This document shows, piece after piece, positions 52,996 through 62,296 of a stretch of 64,000 bases of DNA. Under the pieces are notes generated by a model that was not told the DNA's origin, searched no databases, and saw only the letters and a list, made by a program, of their open reading frames with translations. The translations under genes were made by a program, and so were the position numbers. Within the stretch, counting starts at the first letter, position 1, and every line of letters starts with the position of its first letter. The stretch is taken from the NCBI GenBank assembly GCA_020630065.1, contig JAHDCC010000007.1, forward strand, positions 60,960 through 124,959. The letters run 5' to 3'. Origin of the DNA: Acidimicrobiales bacterium (lineage in GTDB: Bacteria > Actinomycetota > Acidimicrobiia > Acidimicrobiales > SZUA-35).

Positions 52996-53001
52996 TACCA
53001 T
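52996..53001 (+). promoter_or_regulatory. Leaderless -10 hexamer of the lipase gene
   Basis: TACCAT is 6 nt upstream of ATG 53008; the gap to crcB is only 36 nt, so no room for a longer leader exists. Confidence 0.5.
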
Positions 53002-53007
53002 CAGAAC

Positions 53008-53841
53008 ATGAGTAACACATCGGTAACCACGACACTGGACGCTAACAGGGAGGGAGATACCTTGCTGCGTCGTCGTTGGCAGACCGACCAGCCAATCGCC
53101 GCGGTTCTCGGCGTTCACGGAATCAGCGAACACTCCGGACGTTACGAACATGTAGGACAGTTCTTTGCTAGCTCCGGGTTTGACACCGAGTTTTTTGATC
53201 AACGAGGACACGGGCAAAGTGCCGGCCGTCGAGGATACATCGAAACGTACGACAACTTCTATGACGACATCGAAGACCTACTAACACAACGACGAGAACT
53301 CGGCGTACCCGTAATCATGCTTGGCCATTCATTAGGAGGCTTAATCGCAGGGTCCTATCTGCTGACCGAACGACCCAAACCGGATCTCGTCGTCTTAAGT
53401 GCACCTGCGTTTGACTCATCCCACACAAAAACCGATCGACGACTAGCAAAATTCATGGACAAAGTCGCTCCGAAAGTTTTCGTGAAACGTTCGAGCGACC
53501 CGACTATCCTCACCCGAGATACCGAAATACAACAAGAATGGGATGAAGACCCACTAGTTGTTCGGGGAACAACTGGGGCGTTAGCGATGAATTCGTTTCG
53601 AGCGATGATCAACACCTCAGCCAACCTCAAAAACTTGACGTTGCCGACATATGTACTCCATGGCGAAGCCGACAAACTAGTACCGATTGCGGCTTCGGAG
53701 CCGTTAGAACGTCGACCGAACGTCACCTACCGGCGTTGGCCAAAGATGCGCCACGAATGTTTCAACGAAATCGGCCGAGCTGCCGTTCTAGAAGAAGTAG
53801 CCGAGTGGATCAAGGCCGAGGCAGGCCGTATCGAAACCTAA
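53008..53841 (+). CDS. Alpha/beta hydrolase, monoacylglycerol-lipase/lysophospholipase type
   Basis: The 277-residue protein has GVHGISEHSGRYEHVG at the oxyanion region, DQRGHGQSAGRRGYI, the nucleophile motif GHSLGGLIAG (Ser about 113), HGEADKLVP with the acid, and a final MRHECFNE with the catalytic histidine. It fits the Hydrolase_4 family that cleaves monoacylglycerols or lysophospholipids. No signal peptide is seen. It is probably a cytoplasmic lipid recycler. Confidence 0.85.
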   Translation: MSNTSVTTTLDANREGDTLLRRRWQTDQPIAAVLGVHGISEHSGRYEHVGQFFASSGFDTEFFDQRGHGQSAGRRGYIETYDNFYDDIEDLLTQRRELGVPVIMLGHSLGGLIAGSYLLTERPKPDLVVLSAPAFDSSHTKTDRRLAKFMDKVAPKVFVKRSSDPTILTRDTEIQQEWDEDPLVVRGTTGALAMNSFRAMINTSANLKNLTLPTYVLHGEADKLVPIAASEPLERRPNVTYRRWPKMRHECFNEIGRAAVLEEVAEWIKAEAGRIET

Positions 53842-53850
53842 CGTCGTAGT

Positions 53851-55062
53851 CTACGAGTTTGGTTGGCGGACAGTCGGGCTATCATCCCACGGCCCGGCTC
53901 GATGTGGTTCAGCATCCAGGGTTGCCGCAGATTGATCTGTCGGCGAACCGAACCAGTCATCTTCCGCCCTAGACGACGACCCGTCGCCACTTTGGTAGTC
54001 GCTGCGGTAGCCGCTTTGTTGGCCGTCGTCAGATACATCCAAAAATTCCCTATGAGCGGCCGAACGAGAAGCTTCAACCTCCCGCTGTAACCGCTGGTTA
54101 TCGAACGCTGGGTCGCGACGCTGTGGTAGCTGGCTGGGCTGTGAGTGCAGGTCGTCATGGGGAACAACACGACGTCTGGCCGGTTGCACCGGTTGGGAAC
54201 GCTGACTCTCGTATCCGGCGGGAACCCGTCGCCGCGGCCGAGACTGTACCCGGGCGGCAGCTTGCTGCTTGGCGAGACGAGGTAGAAACATACTTATCCC
54301 AAACAACACGGCCCCAAAAGCGGCCATGGCAATCGCTGGGGTGATCATCGCCTCGAAGAAGACGTTGATGGCCGCAGTCACCAGAACCATCGACGACGGG
54401 GAAATCAAGTTCACAACCCACGGAGCTAAGAAAGCAGCGACGATCCAAAATGCTGCCGCCCCAAACGCCCAGTAGGCGAGTCGTCGTAAAACCCGCGGCC
54501 GGTTTGAAGTGATGACTAACGAAACAGCAATTCCTGCCACCGCGATCAATCCAGAGAACAATGAGATCCGGCGGACATAGTCGTTGACCGTTCCCAGCCA
54601 CGATAATCCGGTGGTAGGTAACGTAATTTCTACCGGTGGCACCGCCGGGAGAACAGCGTCCAACGACGGCTGTTGAGCGACGGCTGCGTCCCGCCCGGCC
54701 TGTCCAACAACTGTTGCGTCGACTTCAACCGGCTCGTCAACACCGTTAAGCGCATTCTGATGAGCGAGAACCAACTGCTCTTTAACAAGCTGTTCTACCC
54801 TCGGATCATCCAAAACAAGCCCGGCAGCGGTCTCTAACTGCTCGTCGCTTATCGAAACCTCAGGCGGAATCGTATTGTTTATCGTTTCTGCCAACCGGTC
54901 GATGACGACAGCTCGAACTTCTTCATTGTCGAGAAGTTCGTCCGCTAGCCGTTCCGAACGACCCGGGTCGAAAACGGTGCGAGTCATAATGAAACCCGAC
55001 CAGCTGATCGTTGCGAACACAAGCGAAAGGCTTAGTAATAGTGATGCAAGTGCTCTACGCAC
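53851..55062 (-). CDS. Hypothetical membrane protein with long hydrophilic tail
   Basis: The 403-residue protein has an N-terminal helix (about 5-27), an extracytoplasmic region with helical ADELLDNEEVRAVVIDRLAE (about 40-150), three hydrophobic segments (about 163-185, 195-218, 228-260) and a 135-residue Arg/Gln/Ser/Asp-rich cytoplasmic tail. No known family. CAGGAG precedes the GTG start. Its last bases lie 9 nt from the lipase stop (convergent). Confidence 0.65.
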   Translation of the reverse strand: MRRALASLLLSLSLVFATISWSGFIMTRTVFDPGRSERLADELLDNEEVRAVVIDRLAETINNTIPPEVSISDEQLETAAGLVLDDPRVEQLVKEQLVLAHQNALNGVDEPVEVDATVVGQAGRDAAVAQQPSLDAVLPAVPPVEITLPTTGLSWLGTVNDYVRRISLFSGLIAVAGIAVSLVITSNRPRVLRRLAYWAFGAAAFWIVAAFLAPWVVNLISPSSMVLVTAAINVFFEAMITPAIAMAAFGAVLFGISMFLPRLAKQQAAARVQSRPRRRVPAGYESQRSQPVQPARRRVVPHDDLHSQPSQLPQRRDPAFDNQRLQREVEASRSAAHREFLDVSDDGQQSGYRSDYQSGDGSSSRAEDDWFGSPTDQSAATLDAEPHRAGPWDDSPTVRQPNS

Positions 55063-55133
55063 GGTGACTCCTGAGGCTCCGACGGGGACAATGATTGAGT
55101 TTAGTGCAACATCGGCTCTCTGGTCGGGAAGCC

Positions 55134-56102
55134 CTAGAGAGCCCAGTATGGGTGGGTTGAGGTATCGGTCGGTTCGGTTAGGATTACCGCTCCGTCATCT
55201 TCAATCAAAAGTGTGTGTTCAAACTGGGCGGTACGACTGCAGTCAGCCGTTGTCGCTGTCCAACCGTCGTTCCACATGTCGGCTCGCCACGAACCAGTAG
55301 TGATCATAGGTTCAATAGTAAAAGTCATGCCTGGTTCGATAATGTCAGTCAAACCCGGATGATAGTAATGGCAGATCTGCAGGTCGGTGTGAAACTGTTC
55401 GCCGATACCGTGGCCGACAAAATCCCGAACAACTCCGAACCCTTTAGCCTCAGCGTGATTTTGAATGGCCCGCCCAATAGCGTTGATCGGCTGGCCCGGT
55501 TTGGCCGCGTCGATGCCGTAGCGAAGACAGTCACGGGTAACGATTGTCAGCTCTTTAGAAAGTTCGTCTACGTCGCCAACAAAAAATGTGGCGTTAGTGT
55601 CGCCATGGACGCCGCGCTTGAACAGAGTCACATCGATGTTGATAATGTCGCCGTCTTCTAGTTCCCTGTCGTCGGGAATTCCGTGACATATCACTTCGTT
55701 GACTGAGGTGCAGACCGACTTAGGGAACGGGTCGAGGGCGCCCGGGTAATTTAGGGGACTGGGGTAGCTCTCTTTTTCGATTGCCATTGTGTGGCAGGCG
55801 ACGTCGATTTCCTCGGTGGTTACACCAGGCTTGCACAGCGATCCGAGGTATGCCAGCGTGTCGGCGGCTTCGACCGCGGTCAGACGCATCCGTTCAATGA
55901 TTTCGGGCGACTTTACTTGAGGCTCATCCCAGCGTTCAACAGTCCCGCCGTCAGCCCACGTCGGTTTTGTGATCGTGTCGGGCACAGACCTTTGCGGCGT
56001 GATGTGGCCCGGTGAGACAGTTTTCTTGCTTTTGTGGCAGCGCTTGAATTTCTTGTTGCTACCACACCAGCAGTTCTCATTTGCTTTTGGCAAAACTCCC
56101 AT
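55134..56102 (-). CDS. map: Methionine aminopeptidase type I with N-terminal SEC-C motif
   Basis: From ATG 56102 the protein has 322 residues. Residues 8-30 are a SEC-C zinc motif, C-x-C-x8-C-H. The peptidase domain shows GIPDDRELEDGDIINIDV, the aspartate pair in INIDVTLF and GDTNATFF, the histidine in GHGIGEQFH and glutamates in TIEPM and QFEHT, which hold two metal ions. It removes N-terminal methionine from new proteins; the SEC-C part probably aids ribosome or zinc binding. Confidence 0.92.
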   Translation of the reverse strand: MGVLPKANENCWCGSNKKFKRCHKSKKTVSPGHITPQRSVPDTITKPTWADGGTVERWDEPQVKSPEIIERMRLTAVEAADTLAYLGSLCKPGVTTEEIDVACHTMAIEKESYPSPLNYPGALDPFPKSVCTSVNEVICHGIPDDRELEDGDIINIDVTLFKRGVHGDTNATFFVGDVDELSKELTIVTRDCLRYGIDAAKPGQPINAIGRAIQNHAEAKGFGVVRDFVGHGIGEQFHTDLQICHYYHPGLTDIIEPGMTFTIEPMITTGSWRADMWNDGWTATTADCSRTAQFEHTLLIEDDGAVILTEPTDTSTHPYWAL

Positions 56103-56205
56103 AAGGTCCGAGTCTAGCTGGGTAGTCCAACTACCAGCCAAGCTAAGGCGCATGGCTTCACAAATCTCTCCCCCCAACAGCGGCAACAGGTCGCTGACAA
56201 CTCCT

Positions 56206-59121
56206 TTACTGGGACATCCGGCTCGCCAGCGTTTGTATTGGGTGGACTAGTTGGCCTGCCCCAAACCGCCGCGCTTGTGAACGACAGGAGTATCCGGGCG
56301 CACAAAGCTGTCCCCGCGAACGTTCTATCTGGGGTTTCCAAAACTGGTCGAATAGGTTTCTCGACAGTTGTTGGTTTGACTTCTCATGGCCAAACATCCC
56401 AGCCATTCCGCAACATGTCGTCGTTATCAGATTTGTTTGTAGCCCGAAGGCCGAGAATAGTTGCCGATACAGTTCGTTGTTGCCAGGGGCTAGCGACGAT
56501 TCGGCACAATGGCCAAAGAACGTGACGTTCTCTTGGTCGGGGTTAGCTGCTGGGCTGACGTCGGAGTCAACCTTCGACGCCAAATATTCTGGTAGGGAAC
56601 GAACGGCGTCAGCAGGAAATGTCGGGTCAGACTTCTGATACTCATTGGAATAGAGAAGCTGAGTCGCAGGCTCGATCATAACCAGCTCAGTCCCAGAGTT
56701 CACGAGTCCTTCGACCATCCGGCGTTGGGCTGCGACAGCCCGACGGAACAGGTCCCGTTGGCCTTGGAGATGGTAGTATTTGCCCGACGGTACAAAGGGG
56801 CCAACAGCGGGGCGTTCCCCGACCGACAATAGAACAACAGCGGTGTCTAACAGGATGCTCGGTTCGAAAAACAGTGTGAAGGCGTCTGGGACAACTATCA
56901 CCGTGACGTCGGCGGGAACCCGAGTGCCGTTCAAGAACGGAACCCCTAGCCGTGCGAACTGTTCTCGATCGAGAGGTGCGAGTTGAGGGAGATCTACTAA
57001 CCCGAAACTCCGGTCAATCGCTGGCTGAGACAGTCGATTCAGTACTGATCCGACAGGTCCCAATCGGCGCAGCGCAGGAAGGGCCTTCTCAAAAGATCCG
57101 ACAGTCCGATCTCGAACTCTTCGGTTAAATGGTCTAACGCCGTTGTGGTGAAGAAACCTTGATTTCAGCTCAGGGATGTCGACCGACACAGGGCAGCGGC
57201 CGGTGCACGCGCTGCAAGACAAACAAGCCTCAAGTGACTCTTTGAGTCCATCGACGAGATGGTCGTCGTTAGGATTAGCCGCCCACGCTCTTAACAAGTC
57301 GGCTCTGCCTTTGGGGGACAACCGGGGGTCTCTCGTAACCTTGTACGACGGGCACATGACCTCAGCGTCGCCCCAATGATGGCAAATGCCGTTGCCGTTA
57401 CATGCAAACGCGCTCTCGAATTCGCTGCGCTTTCCCTGAGAAGCTAAACGGTCAGTATCGACGCGTAGCGGCACCTGATCGACGCTGACAATAGTCTCGT
57501 TCGGTGTCTGATCAACCGAAGTCGGCGTGTACAGCTTGTGAGGGTTCAAGATATTTTTCGGATCGAACGCAGTTTTTACCTGCCGCATCCGTCGGTGGAG
57601 ATCTGCCGGGAGGTCGCTGAACTCGCCGCGGAACCCTTTGCCATGTTCACCCCACAATACGCCTCCATAGCCGTGCACCAGATCTGCGACCTCGTCAGAA
57701 ATGGTGCGAATGAGAAAGCGATGCTCCTCACGATTCAAATCAAGTGCAGGGCGGACATGGATACAGCCAACGTCGGCATGCCCAAACATGCCATAGGAAA
57801 GACTGTGGCTGTCCAATACGTGTCGAAAATCGCGAACAAATTCCGCCATCCGGTTCGTGGGAACAGCACAGTCTTCAACGAATGGAATCGCCCGCAACCC
57901 ATCAACCTGTCGCCCCAGTAAACCGACTGCGTCTTTACGAATTTTCCAGATGTCTTTGATAACGTTCGGGTCGGTCGTCTGAACAACTGACGGACCGCCA
58001 TCTTGTAACACGAGTTCAAGTTCGTTAGGACTGCGGGAATTGTCAAATTCGAGTAGTAGAAGCGCATTCGGAACCGTCGTTCCTCTATCGAATAGTGATT
58101 GAAGAGTAGGCCATGCAGGTGATGACTTTGCGAGTGCGATTGTTCGTTCATCCAAACACTCGATGGCCGAAGGTTTAGTCCGGCTCAAGCGGATCGAAGC
58201 GTCTAGTGCCTCTAAGAAGTTGTCGAAGCCCAAAACTACAAGGTGTGTCTCGCTAGGTAGAGGGGTGAGCTTGATTCGAATTGAGGCCACCAAGGCCAGT
58301 GTTCCCTCAGACCCGCACAGCAATTTCGTGATATCCACCGAGTTTCCGGCCACGGCGTCGACCAGGTTGTAGCCAGTAAAACCCCGTTCAATTGCGGGAA
58401 AGGCACGGACGTCGACACCGGCGAGCGTTTCGTCGAGCTTGCGTCGTAGCGTCGAGACTCTGGCAGAGTCGACGGCTTCTGTACGTTTAGAGTTCAGTAA
58501 CGTCGGTGTTGTGAAGTGCGCTTCAGTGCCGTCGGCCAACACAGCGTCGATTCCAACGACGTGGCGATTTGTCCTGCCATGTACCATCGAACCCTTCCCT
58601 GCGGCGTCTGTCGCAACCATCCCGCCGATGGTCGCCCTCGATGAAGTAGACACATGGGGAGCAAAAAATAGGCCGTGGATGGATAACTCATGATTAAGTT
58701 CGTCTAACACGACGCCAGGTTCGACTGTTGCCTGTCGGGCTTCAGGGTCGATAGATATGATTCTTCGACACGCACGTTTTGTATCAACGACTATTCCGTT
58801 GGTCAGGCTCTGCCCGTTTGTTCCGGTCCCCCCGCCCCGAGCGGCAAGCGGAAACGGAACGTCGAGTTTGTTGTTGCATTGCGCCAAGATAGCGATGTCG
58901 CTGCGGCAAGAGGGCACCGCAATCGCGGCTGGTTTGATCTGGTAGATCGAGTTGTCGGTGGCGTAGACGACGATAGTTGCGTCATCTGTGTAAAAGTCGC
59001 CTGCGTAGCCGGAGCTGGTCAGTGAATCCCGCAGGGCACAAATATTCGACGGCGATCCAATGGAACGCAACCGGGCATCGAATGTGTCCGGCTCTGACGG
59101 TTCAGCATCTGGGGTATTCAT
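56206..59121 (-). CDS. FAD-linked oxidase with 4Fe-4S and CCG domains (YdiJ-like)
   Basis: From ATG 59121 the protein has 971 residues. An FAD_binding_4 domain (about 40-240; ARGGGTGTNGQS and HVSTSSRATIGGMVATDAAGKGS), a FAD-oxidase C domain (about 260-510), a ferredoxin-type region with CLSCSACTGRCPV (about 640-655) and a C-terminal CCG-type segment with TTCCGMAGMFGHE follow in order. The layout matches E. coli YdiJ, a D-2-hydroxyglutarate dehydrogenase. The start is supported by TACTGT 6 nt upstream. Substrate is inferred from the family. Confidence 0.85.
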   Translation of the reverse strand: MNTPDAEPSEPDTFDARLRSIGSPSNICALRDSLTSSGYAGDFYTDDATIVVYATDNSIYQIKPAAIAVPSCRSDIAILAQCNNKLDVPFPLAARGGGTGTNGQSLTNGIVVDTKRACRRIISIDPEARQATVEPGVVLDELNHELSIHGLFFAPHVSTSSRATIGGMVATDAAGKGSMVHGRTNRHVVGIDAVLADGTEAHFTTPTLLNSKRTEAVDSARVSTLRRKLDETLAGVDVRAFPAIERGFTGYNLVDAVAGNSVDITKLLCGSEGTLALVASIRIKLTPLPSETHLVVLGFDNFLEALDASIRLSRTKPSAIECLDERTIALAKSSPAWPTLQSLFDRGTTVPNALLLLEFDNSRSPNELELVLQDGGPSVVQTTDPNVIKDIWKIRKDAVGLLGRQVDGLRAIPFVEDCAVPTNRMAEFVRDFRHVLDSHSLSYGMFGHADVGCIHVRPALDLNREEHRFLIRTISDEVADLVHGYGGVLWGEHGKGFRGEFSDLPADLHRRMRQVKTAFDPKNILNPHKLYTPTSVDQTPNETIVSVDQVPLRVDTDRLASQGKRSEFESAFACNGNGICHHWGDAEVMCPSYKVTRDPRLSPKGRADLLRAWAANPNDDHLVDGLKESLEACLSCSACTGRCPVSVDIPELKSRFLHHNGVRPFNRRVRDRTVGSFEKALPALRRLGPVGSVLNRLSQPAIDRSFGLVDLPQLAPLDREQFARLGVPFLNGTRVPADVTVIVVPDAFTLFFEPSILLDTAVVLLSVGERPAVGPFVPSGKYYHLQGQRDLFRRAVAAQRRMVEGLVNSGTELVMIEPATQLLYSNEYQKSDPTFPADAVRSLPEYLASKVDSDVSPAANPDQENVTFFGHCAESSLAPGNNELYRQLFSAFGLQTNLITTTCCGMAGMFGHEKSNQQLSRNLFDQFWKPQIERSRGQLCAPGYSCRSQARRFGAGQLVHPIQTLASRMSQ

Positions 59122-59127
59122 TTCACT

Positions 59128-59133
59128 ACAGTA
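59128..59133 (-). promoter_or_regulatory. Leaderless -10 hexamer of the YdiJ-like gene
   Basis: TACTGT is 6 nt upstream of ATG 59121. Confidence 0.5.
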
Positions 59134-59200
59134 GCGACATCTGATGAGTAACGAACGATCTAGGTTCCTCAGATATTGGAACAAAGAACAGGCGACAGAC

Positions 59201-59206
59201 TATCCT
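59201..59206 (+). promoter_or_regulatory. Leaderless -10 hexamer of the YqgE gene
   Basis: TATCCT is 6 nt upstream of ATG 59213 and supports this start over an upstream in-frame one at 59144. Confidence 0.55.
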
Positions 59207-59212
59207 AGGTCT

Positions 59213-59752
59213 ATGACCTCGTCGCATGCTGGTCGTATCGTGATCGCCCGTCCTGATTTTGCTGATCTCCACTTTGATATGACGGTTACGATGCTGCTCG
59301 AACATAACGAAGAAGGAGCGTTCGGGCTGATTCTTAACCGTCCATCAGATGTGACCGTTCAAGAAACGTTCGAACAGTGGATCGAACCTGTTGGACAGCC
59401 CGACGTTCTATTTGCAGGCGGACCGGTAAGCCCCGAGTCAATAGTGGCTCTTGGTAGGGGCCCATCACAGGGCGAACTGGTTCACGATATGCATGCTGTC
59501 GACCTTGATAGTCAGCCGACACTCTTGGCGGCAGAGTCCATCGAAGAAGTCCGAATATTCGCTGGATACGCCGGGTGGGCACCAGGTCAACTCGAGGGTG
59601 AAATCGTCAACGGAGGCTGGTGGGTTGTCGATGGGACAGCCGACGACGTATTCTTCTCCGAACCGGACAAGCTATGGGCGGCAGTTCTTCGTCGGCAACG
59701 AGACGAAATGGCCTGGTACGCCCACTATCCGGCTGATACCTCAGTCAACTAG
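59213..59752 (+). CDS. YqgE/AlgH family protein
   Basis: From ATG 59213 the protein has 179 residues with GAFGLILNRPSDVTV, FAGGPVSPES and IFAGYAGWAPGQLEGEIVNGGWWV, the hallmarks of the AlgH/YqgE family. AlgH was first linked to alginate control in Pseudomonas; the general role is unknown. It is convergent with the YceI gene, directly abutting it, and divergent from the YdiJ-like gene. Confidence 0.9.
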   Translation: MTSSHAGRIVIARPDFADLHFDMTVTMLLEHNEEGAFGLILNRPSDVTVQETFEQWIEPVGQPDVLFAGGPVSPESIVALGRGPSQGELVHDMHAVDLDSQPTLLAAESIEEVRIFAGYAGWAPGQLEGEIVNGGWWVVDGTADDVFFSEPDKLWAAVLRRQRDEMAWYAHYPADTSVN

Positions 59753-60457
59753 CTACGAGCCGACGCTACGTTCCAACAGTAATTTGGCTTCGACGGTGCC
59801 TTCATCACGAACAGTGGCCACTGCGTTCGATGGGTTATCGATGCCGTAGTCAGCAAAAACGACTCGGACCGATGCGACGAGTTCGATTTGACCGTCCAGA
59901 ACTTGGGCTTGAACATCAAACTCCACCGGTTGGGTGGTGTCTCGAAGCGTTAGCTCTCCGATCGCGTTGGCCGTAACCGCTTCCCCAGGCTTTGGTGCCG
60001 TCTCGAAGTCGGCTGGTTCGGTGAGGGTGAGAGTGGCTGTCGGAAACTCGGCGGCATTCATCACGCCAGGGCCGGAAAAATGGTCGTCGCGATGTTTATT
60101 GTCTGTGGTGATCGACGCGACATCGATTTCGAATGAGGCTTCTGTTACCACGGTTCCGTCGATTGTTATCGACCCCGTGACCTGTTCTGACCGGCCGACT
60201 ACCTCAAAGTCTTTGACTGTCCGAAGGTCCTCAACGACGCGATACCCAGCTTCGGAGCCAGACACGACCGTCCAAGTGCCGTCAAGATTCTCGGCCGAGC
60301 CAGGTTCACTATTTTCGGCTGGCGAAACGCTCTCGGTTGTGTTCTCAGTTAGATTGAACTCTTCTGGCCCATCGGCACGCAAGAAGTTCAACCAGATCAG
60401 AATTCCCACTATCGCTGCTACGACAATTGCTGTCCCGACTGCGAGTACACGTTTCAT
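59753..60457 (-). CDS. YceI-family lipocalin-like secreted/membrane-anchored protein
   Basis: The 234-residue protein has an N-terminal membrane anchor (about 4-24), an acidic Ser/Glu linker and a YceI beta-barrel domain (about 60-230) with GTWTVVSGSEAGYRV, GSITIDGT, TDNKHRDDHFSGPGVMNAAEFPTA and FDVQAQV. YceI proteins bind isoprenoid-like lipids outside the membrane. GAGG precedes the ATG by 5-6 nt. Confidence 0.9.
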   Translation of the reverse strand: MKRVLAVGTAIVVAAIVGILIWLNFLRADGPEEFNLTENTTESVSPAENSEPGSAENLDGTWTVVSGSEAGYRVVEDLRTVKDFEVVGRSEQVTGSITIDGTVVTEASFEIDVASITTDNKHRDDHFSGPGVMNAAEFPTATLTLTEPADFETAPKPGEAVTANAIGELTLRDTTQPVEFDVQAQVLDGQIELVASVRVVFADYGIDNPSNAVATVRDEGTVEAKLLLERSVGS

Positions 60458-60582
60458 TAGGTTCCTCTTTGCGGTAGGCCTTGGTTGGATCTTACTGAAT
60501 TCGGGACGAGAAATAGTGGCGAAGTAAACCTAACTCGCCTTTTGGAGTGAGCTATGCCACACTAAATAGTGGAGGTTTGAAG

Positions 60583-61011
60583 ATGAAAGTAGCAGATATT
60601 CTTCGGTCTAAAGGGTCCAATGTCGAGACGGTTCAGCCAACTGACAACGTCGCGACGGCAGTTCAGAAGCTTGCTGACGCCGGAATCGGCGCGTTGGTAG
60701 TCTCGTCTGACAGCGAAACCGTCGACGGCATCTTGTCGGAGAGAGACGTGGTGCGCGCCCTGCCAAACTCGGGCGAACTTACGGCAACACCAGTAGCTGA
60801 ACTGATGACGGCGACGGTGACAACCTGCACACCCGACCAGAGTGTCGACGACCTGATCGCGATGATGACCACCGGAAGAATCCGACATGTTCCGGTCCAG
60901 GTTGACAACAAACTTGTAGGAATCGTCAGTATCGGAGACGTTGTGAAAGTCCGACTAGGGGAGTTGGAACGAGAACGATCACAACTAGAAAGCTACATTT
61001 CGGGTCGTTGA
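60583..61011 (+). CDS. CBS-domain pair protein
   Basis: From ATG 60583 the protein has 142 residues: two CBS repeats (about 8-60 and 73-125), with GIGALVVSSD, GILSERDVVRALP and GRIRHVPVQVDNKLVGIVSIGDVVK, then a short coiled tail. Such pairs bind adenine nucleotides and act as sensors. GGAGG lies 7 nt before this ATG, which decides the start over GTG 60547. Partner protein is unknown. Confidence 0.9.
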   Translation: MKVADILRSKGSNVETVQPTDNVATAVQKLADAGIGALVVSSDSETVDGILSERDVVRALPNSGELTATPVAELMTATVTTCTPDQSVDDLIAMMTTGRIRHVPVQVDNKLVGIVSIGDVVKVRLGELERERSQLESYISGR

Positions 61012-61036
61012 ACTGCCTGGCAACCTGAAGGTGCCG

Positions 61037-62179
61037 CTAGCGGTGTCTGCCTCGCAGGGCTGACTCTGCGCGTTGAGCTAACGCAAGAGCTTGTTCAAAC
61101 GAATCACCAAGCGCAGTGACGTGGCCTAGTTTGCGTCCCTGCCACGGTCGCTTGCCGTACAAGTGGACGTTTGCGCCTTCGACCGCCAACGCATCGGGCA
61201 GATTACGGGCCGGGTCGAAACCGTCGATTCTGCCGATGATATTTATAGACACAACCGCTGGAGCTCGAAGTGTGGTGAGTCCAAGAGGCAAATCGAGGAT
61301 CGCTCTGACATGATTCTCGAACTGGGATGTAACCGCTCCCTCAATCGTTGGATGCCCGGCGTTATGCGGTCGTGCCGCTAACTCGTTGACGACCACGCCT
61401 TTGGTAGTGATAAAGATCTCAACCGCCAATACACCAACCGTTTCCAACTCGGTCGCAATGCGCTGCGCAAGCTCGACCGATTCAGCTGCCACCCGATTGC
61501 CGATGGAGGCAGGAACCCGAACAATATGGCACGCCCCGTTCGCATTCACGGCTTCAGCAACAGGGTAGGTGCGCATATTTCCGCCTGGACGTCGCACAAC
61601 TAAAACGACTAACTCGCTGAGAATATCCAAATGTTCTTCAGCCATCAGCTCGCGGTTCGGGTTTTCAGCTAAAACCCGCAAGGCTTCGTTGCTGTTCTCT
61701 ACTCGCCAAACATTGAGCTGGCCAGGAGCGCCAGATCGAATTGTCTTGATCATGAACGGGTACCCAGCTTTTTCGGCGAAGTCAATCACGTCATCTGGGC
61801 TACGTAATTCGGCATATAACGGCACCAAGAAACCTTTGTTCGAAAGGGCTCGGCGTTGATGCAGTCGATCGAAAGCGGCACGAATCGTTTTAACGCCGGG
61901 CCGTATAGCGACGTGTTCCCGTTCTAAAGCGGCGAGGAGTCCTATGTCGATTCGTTCGTGTTCAAACGTGATTACTTCACAGTCCGAGGCGAAACTGTAC
62001 AAGGTGTCTGGGTGGCTAAACGAAGCTTGGGGGGCAGCCTGTGCCGCCGAATCGCTAGCGTTTTCAGCTAAGAGCCTCGGCGTGATCCCTAACTGCAACG
62101 CAGCTTGGTGAGTCATTCGCGCGATTTGGCCAGAACCGACAATACCGAGTTGATGTAGCGCAGGCATTTCTCGAGTCAC
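61037..62179 (-). CDS. purK: N5-carboxyaminoimidazole ribonucleotide synthase PurK
   Basis: The 380-residue ATP-grasp enzyme carboxylates AIR with bicarbonate in purine synthesis. It has LGIVGSGQIARMTHQAA at the N-terminus, the ATP-grasp loop GYPFMIKTIRSGAPGQ, and ELAARPHNAGHPTIEG with magnesium and substrate contacts. The GTG 62179 start is favoured by TACTGT 7 nt upstream; ATG 62167 is the alternative. purE is not in the window. Confidence 0.92.
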   Translation of the reverse strand: MTREMPALHQLGIVGSGQIARMTHQAALQLGITPRLLAENASDSAAQAAPQASFSHPDTLYSFASDCEVITFEHERIDIGLLAALEREHVAIRPGVKTIRAAFDRLHQRRALSNKGFLVPLYAELRSPDDVIDFAEKAGYPFMIKTIRSGAPGQLNVWRVENSNEALRVLAENPNRELMAEEHLDILSELVVLVVRRPGGNMRTYPVAEAVNANGACHIVRVPASIGNRVAAESVELAQRIATELETVGVLAVEIFITTKGVVVNELAARPHNAGHPTIEGAVTSQFENHVRAILDLPLGLTTLRAPAVVSINIIGRIDGFDPARNLPDALAVEGANVHLYGKRPWQGRKLGHVTALGDSFEQALALAQRAESALRGRHR

Positions 62180-62186
62180 CAGTAAA

Positions 62187-62192
62187 ACAGTA
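62187..62192 (-). promoter_or_regulatory. Leaderless -10 hexamer of purK
   Basis: TACTGT is 7 nt upstream of GTG 62179. Confidence 0.4.
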
Positions 62193-62296
62193 GTCGCTGG
62201 CGATACAAACGAGCGCGAGTCTCAGCATTTTTGTTGTGATCGTTTACTGGGCAGCATCCTCAACCAGTCCGCCAGCTCGAACTAGCGTAGGTCGCG

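Noticed and set aside
52972..53007. Possible fluoride riboswitch before crcB
   Set aside because: The gap is only 36 nt and is shared with a divergent gene; no riboswitch fits.
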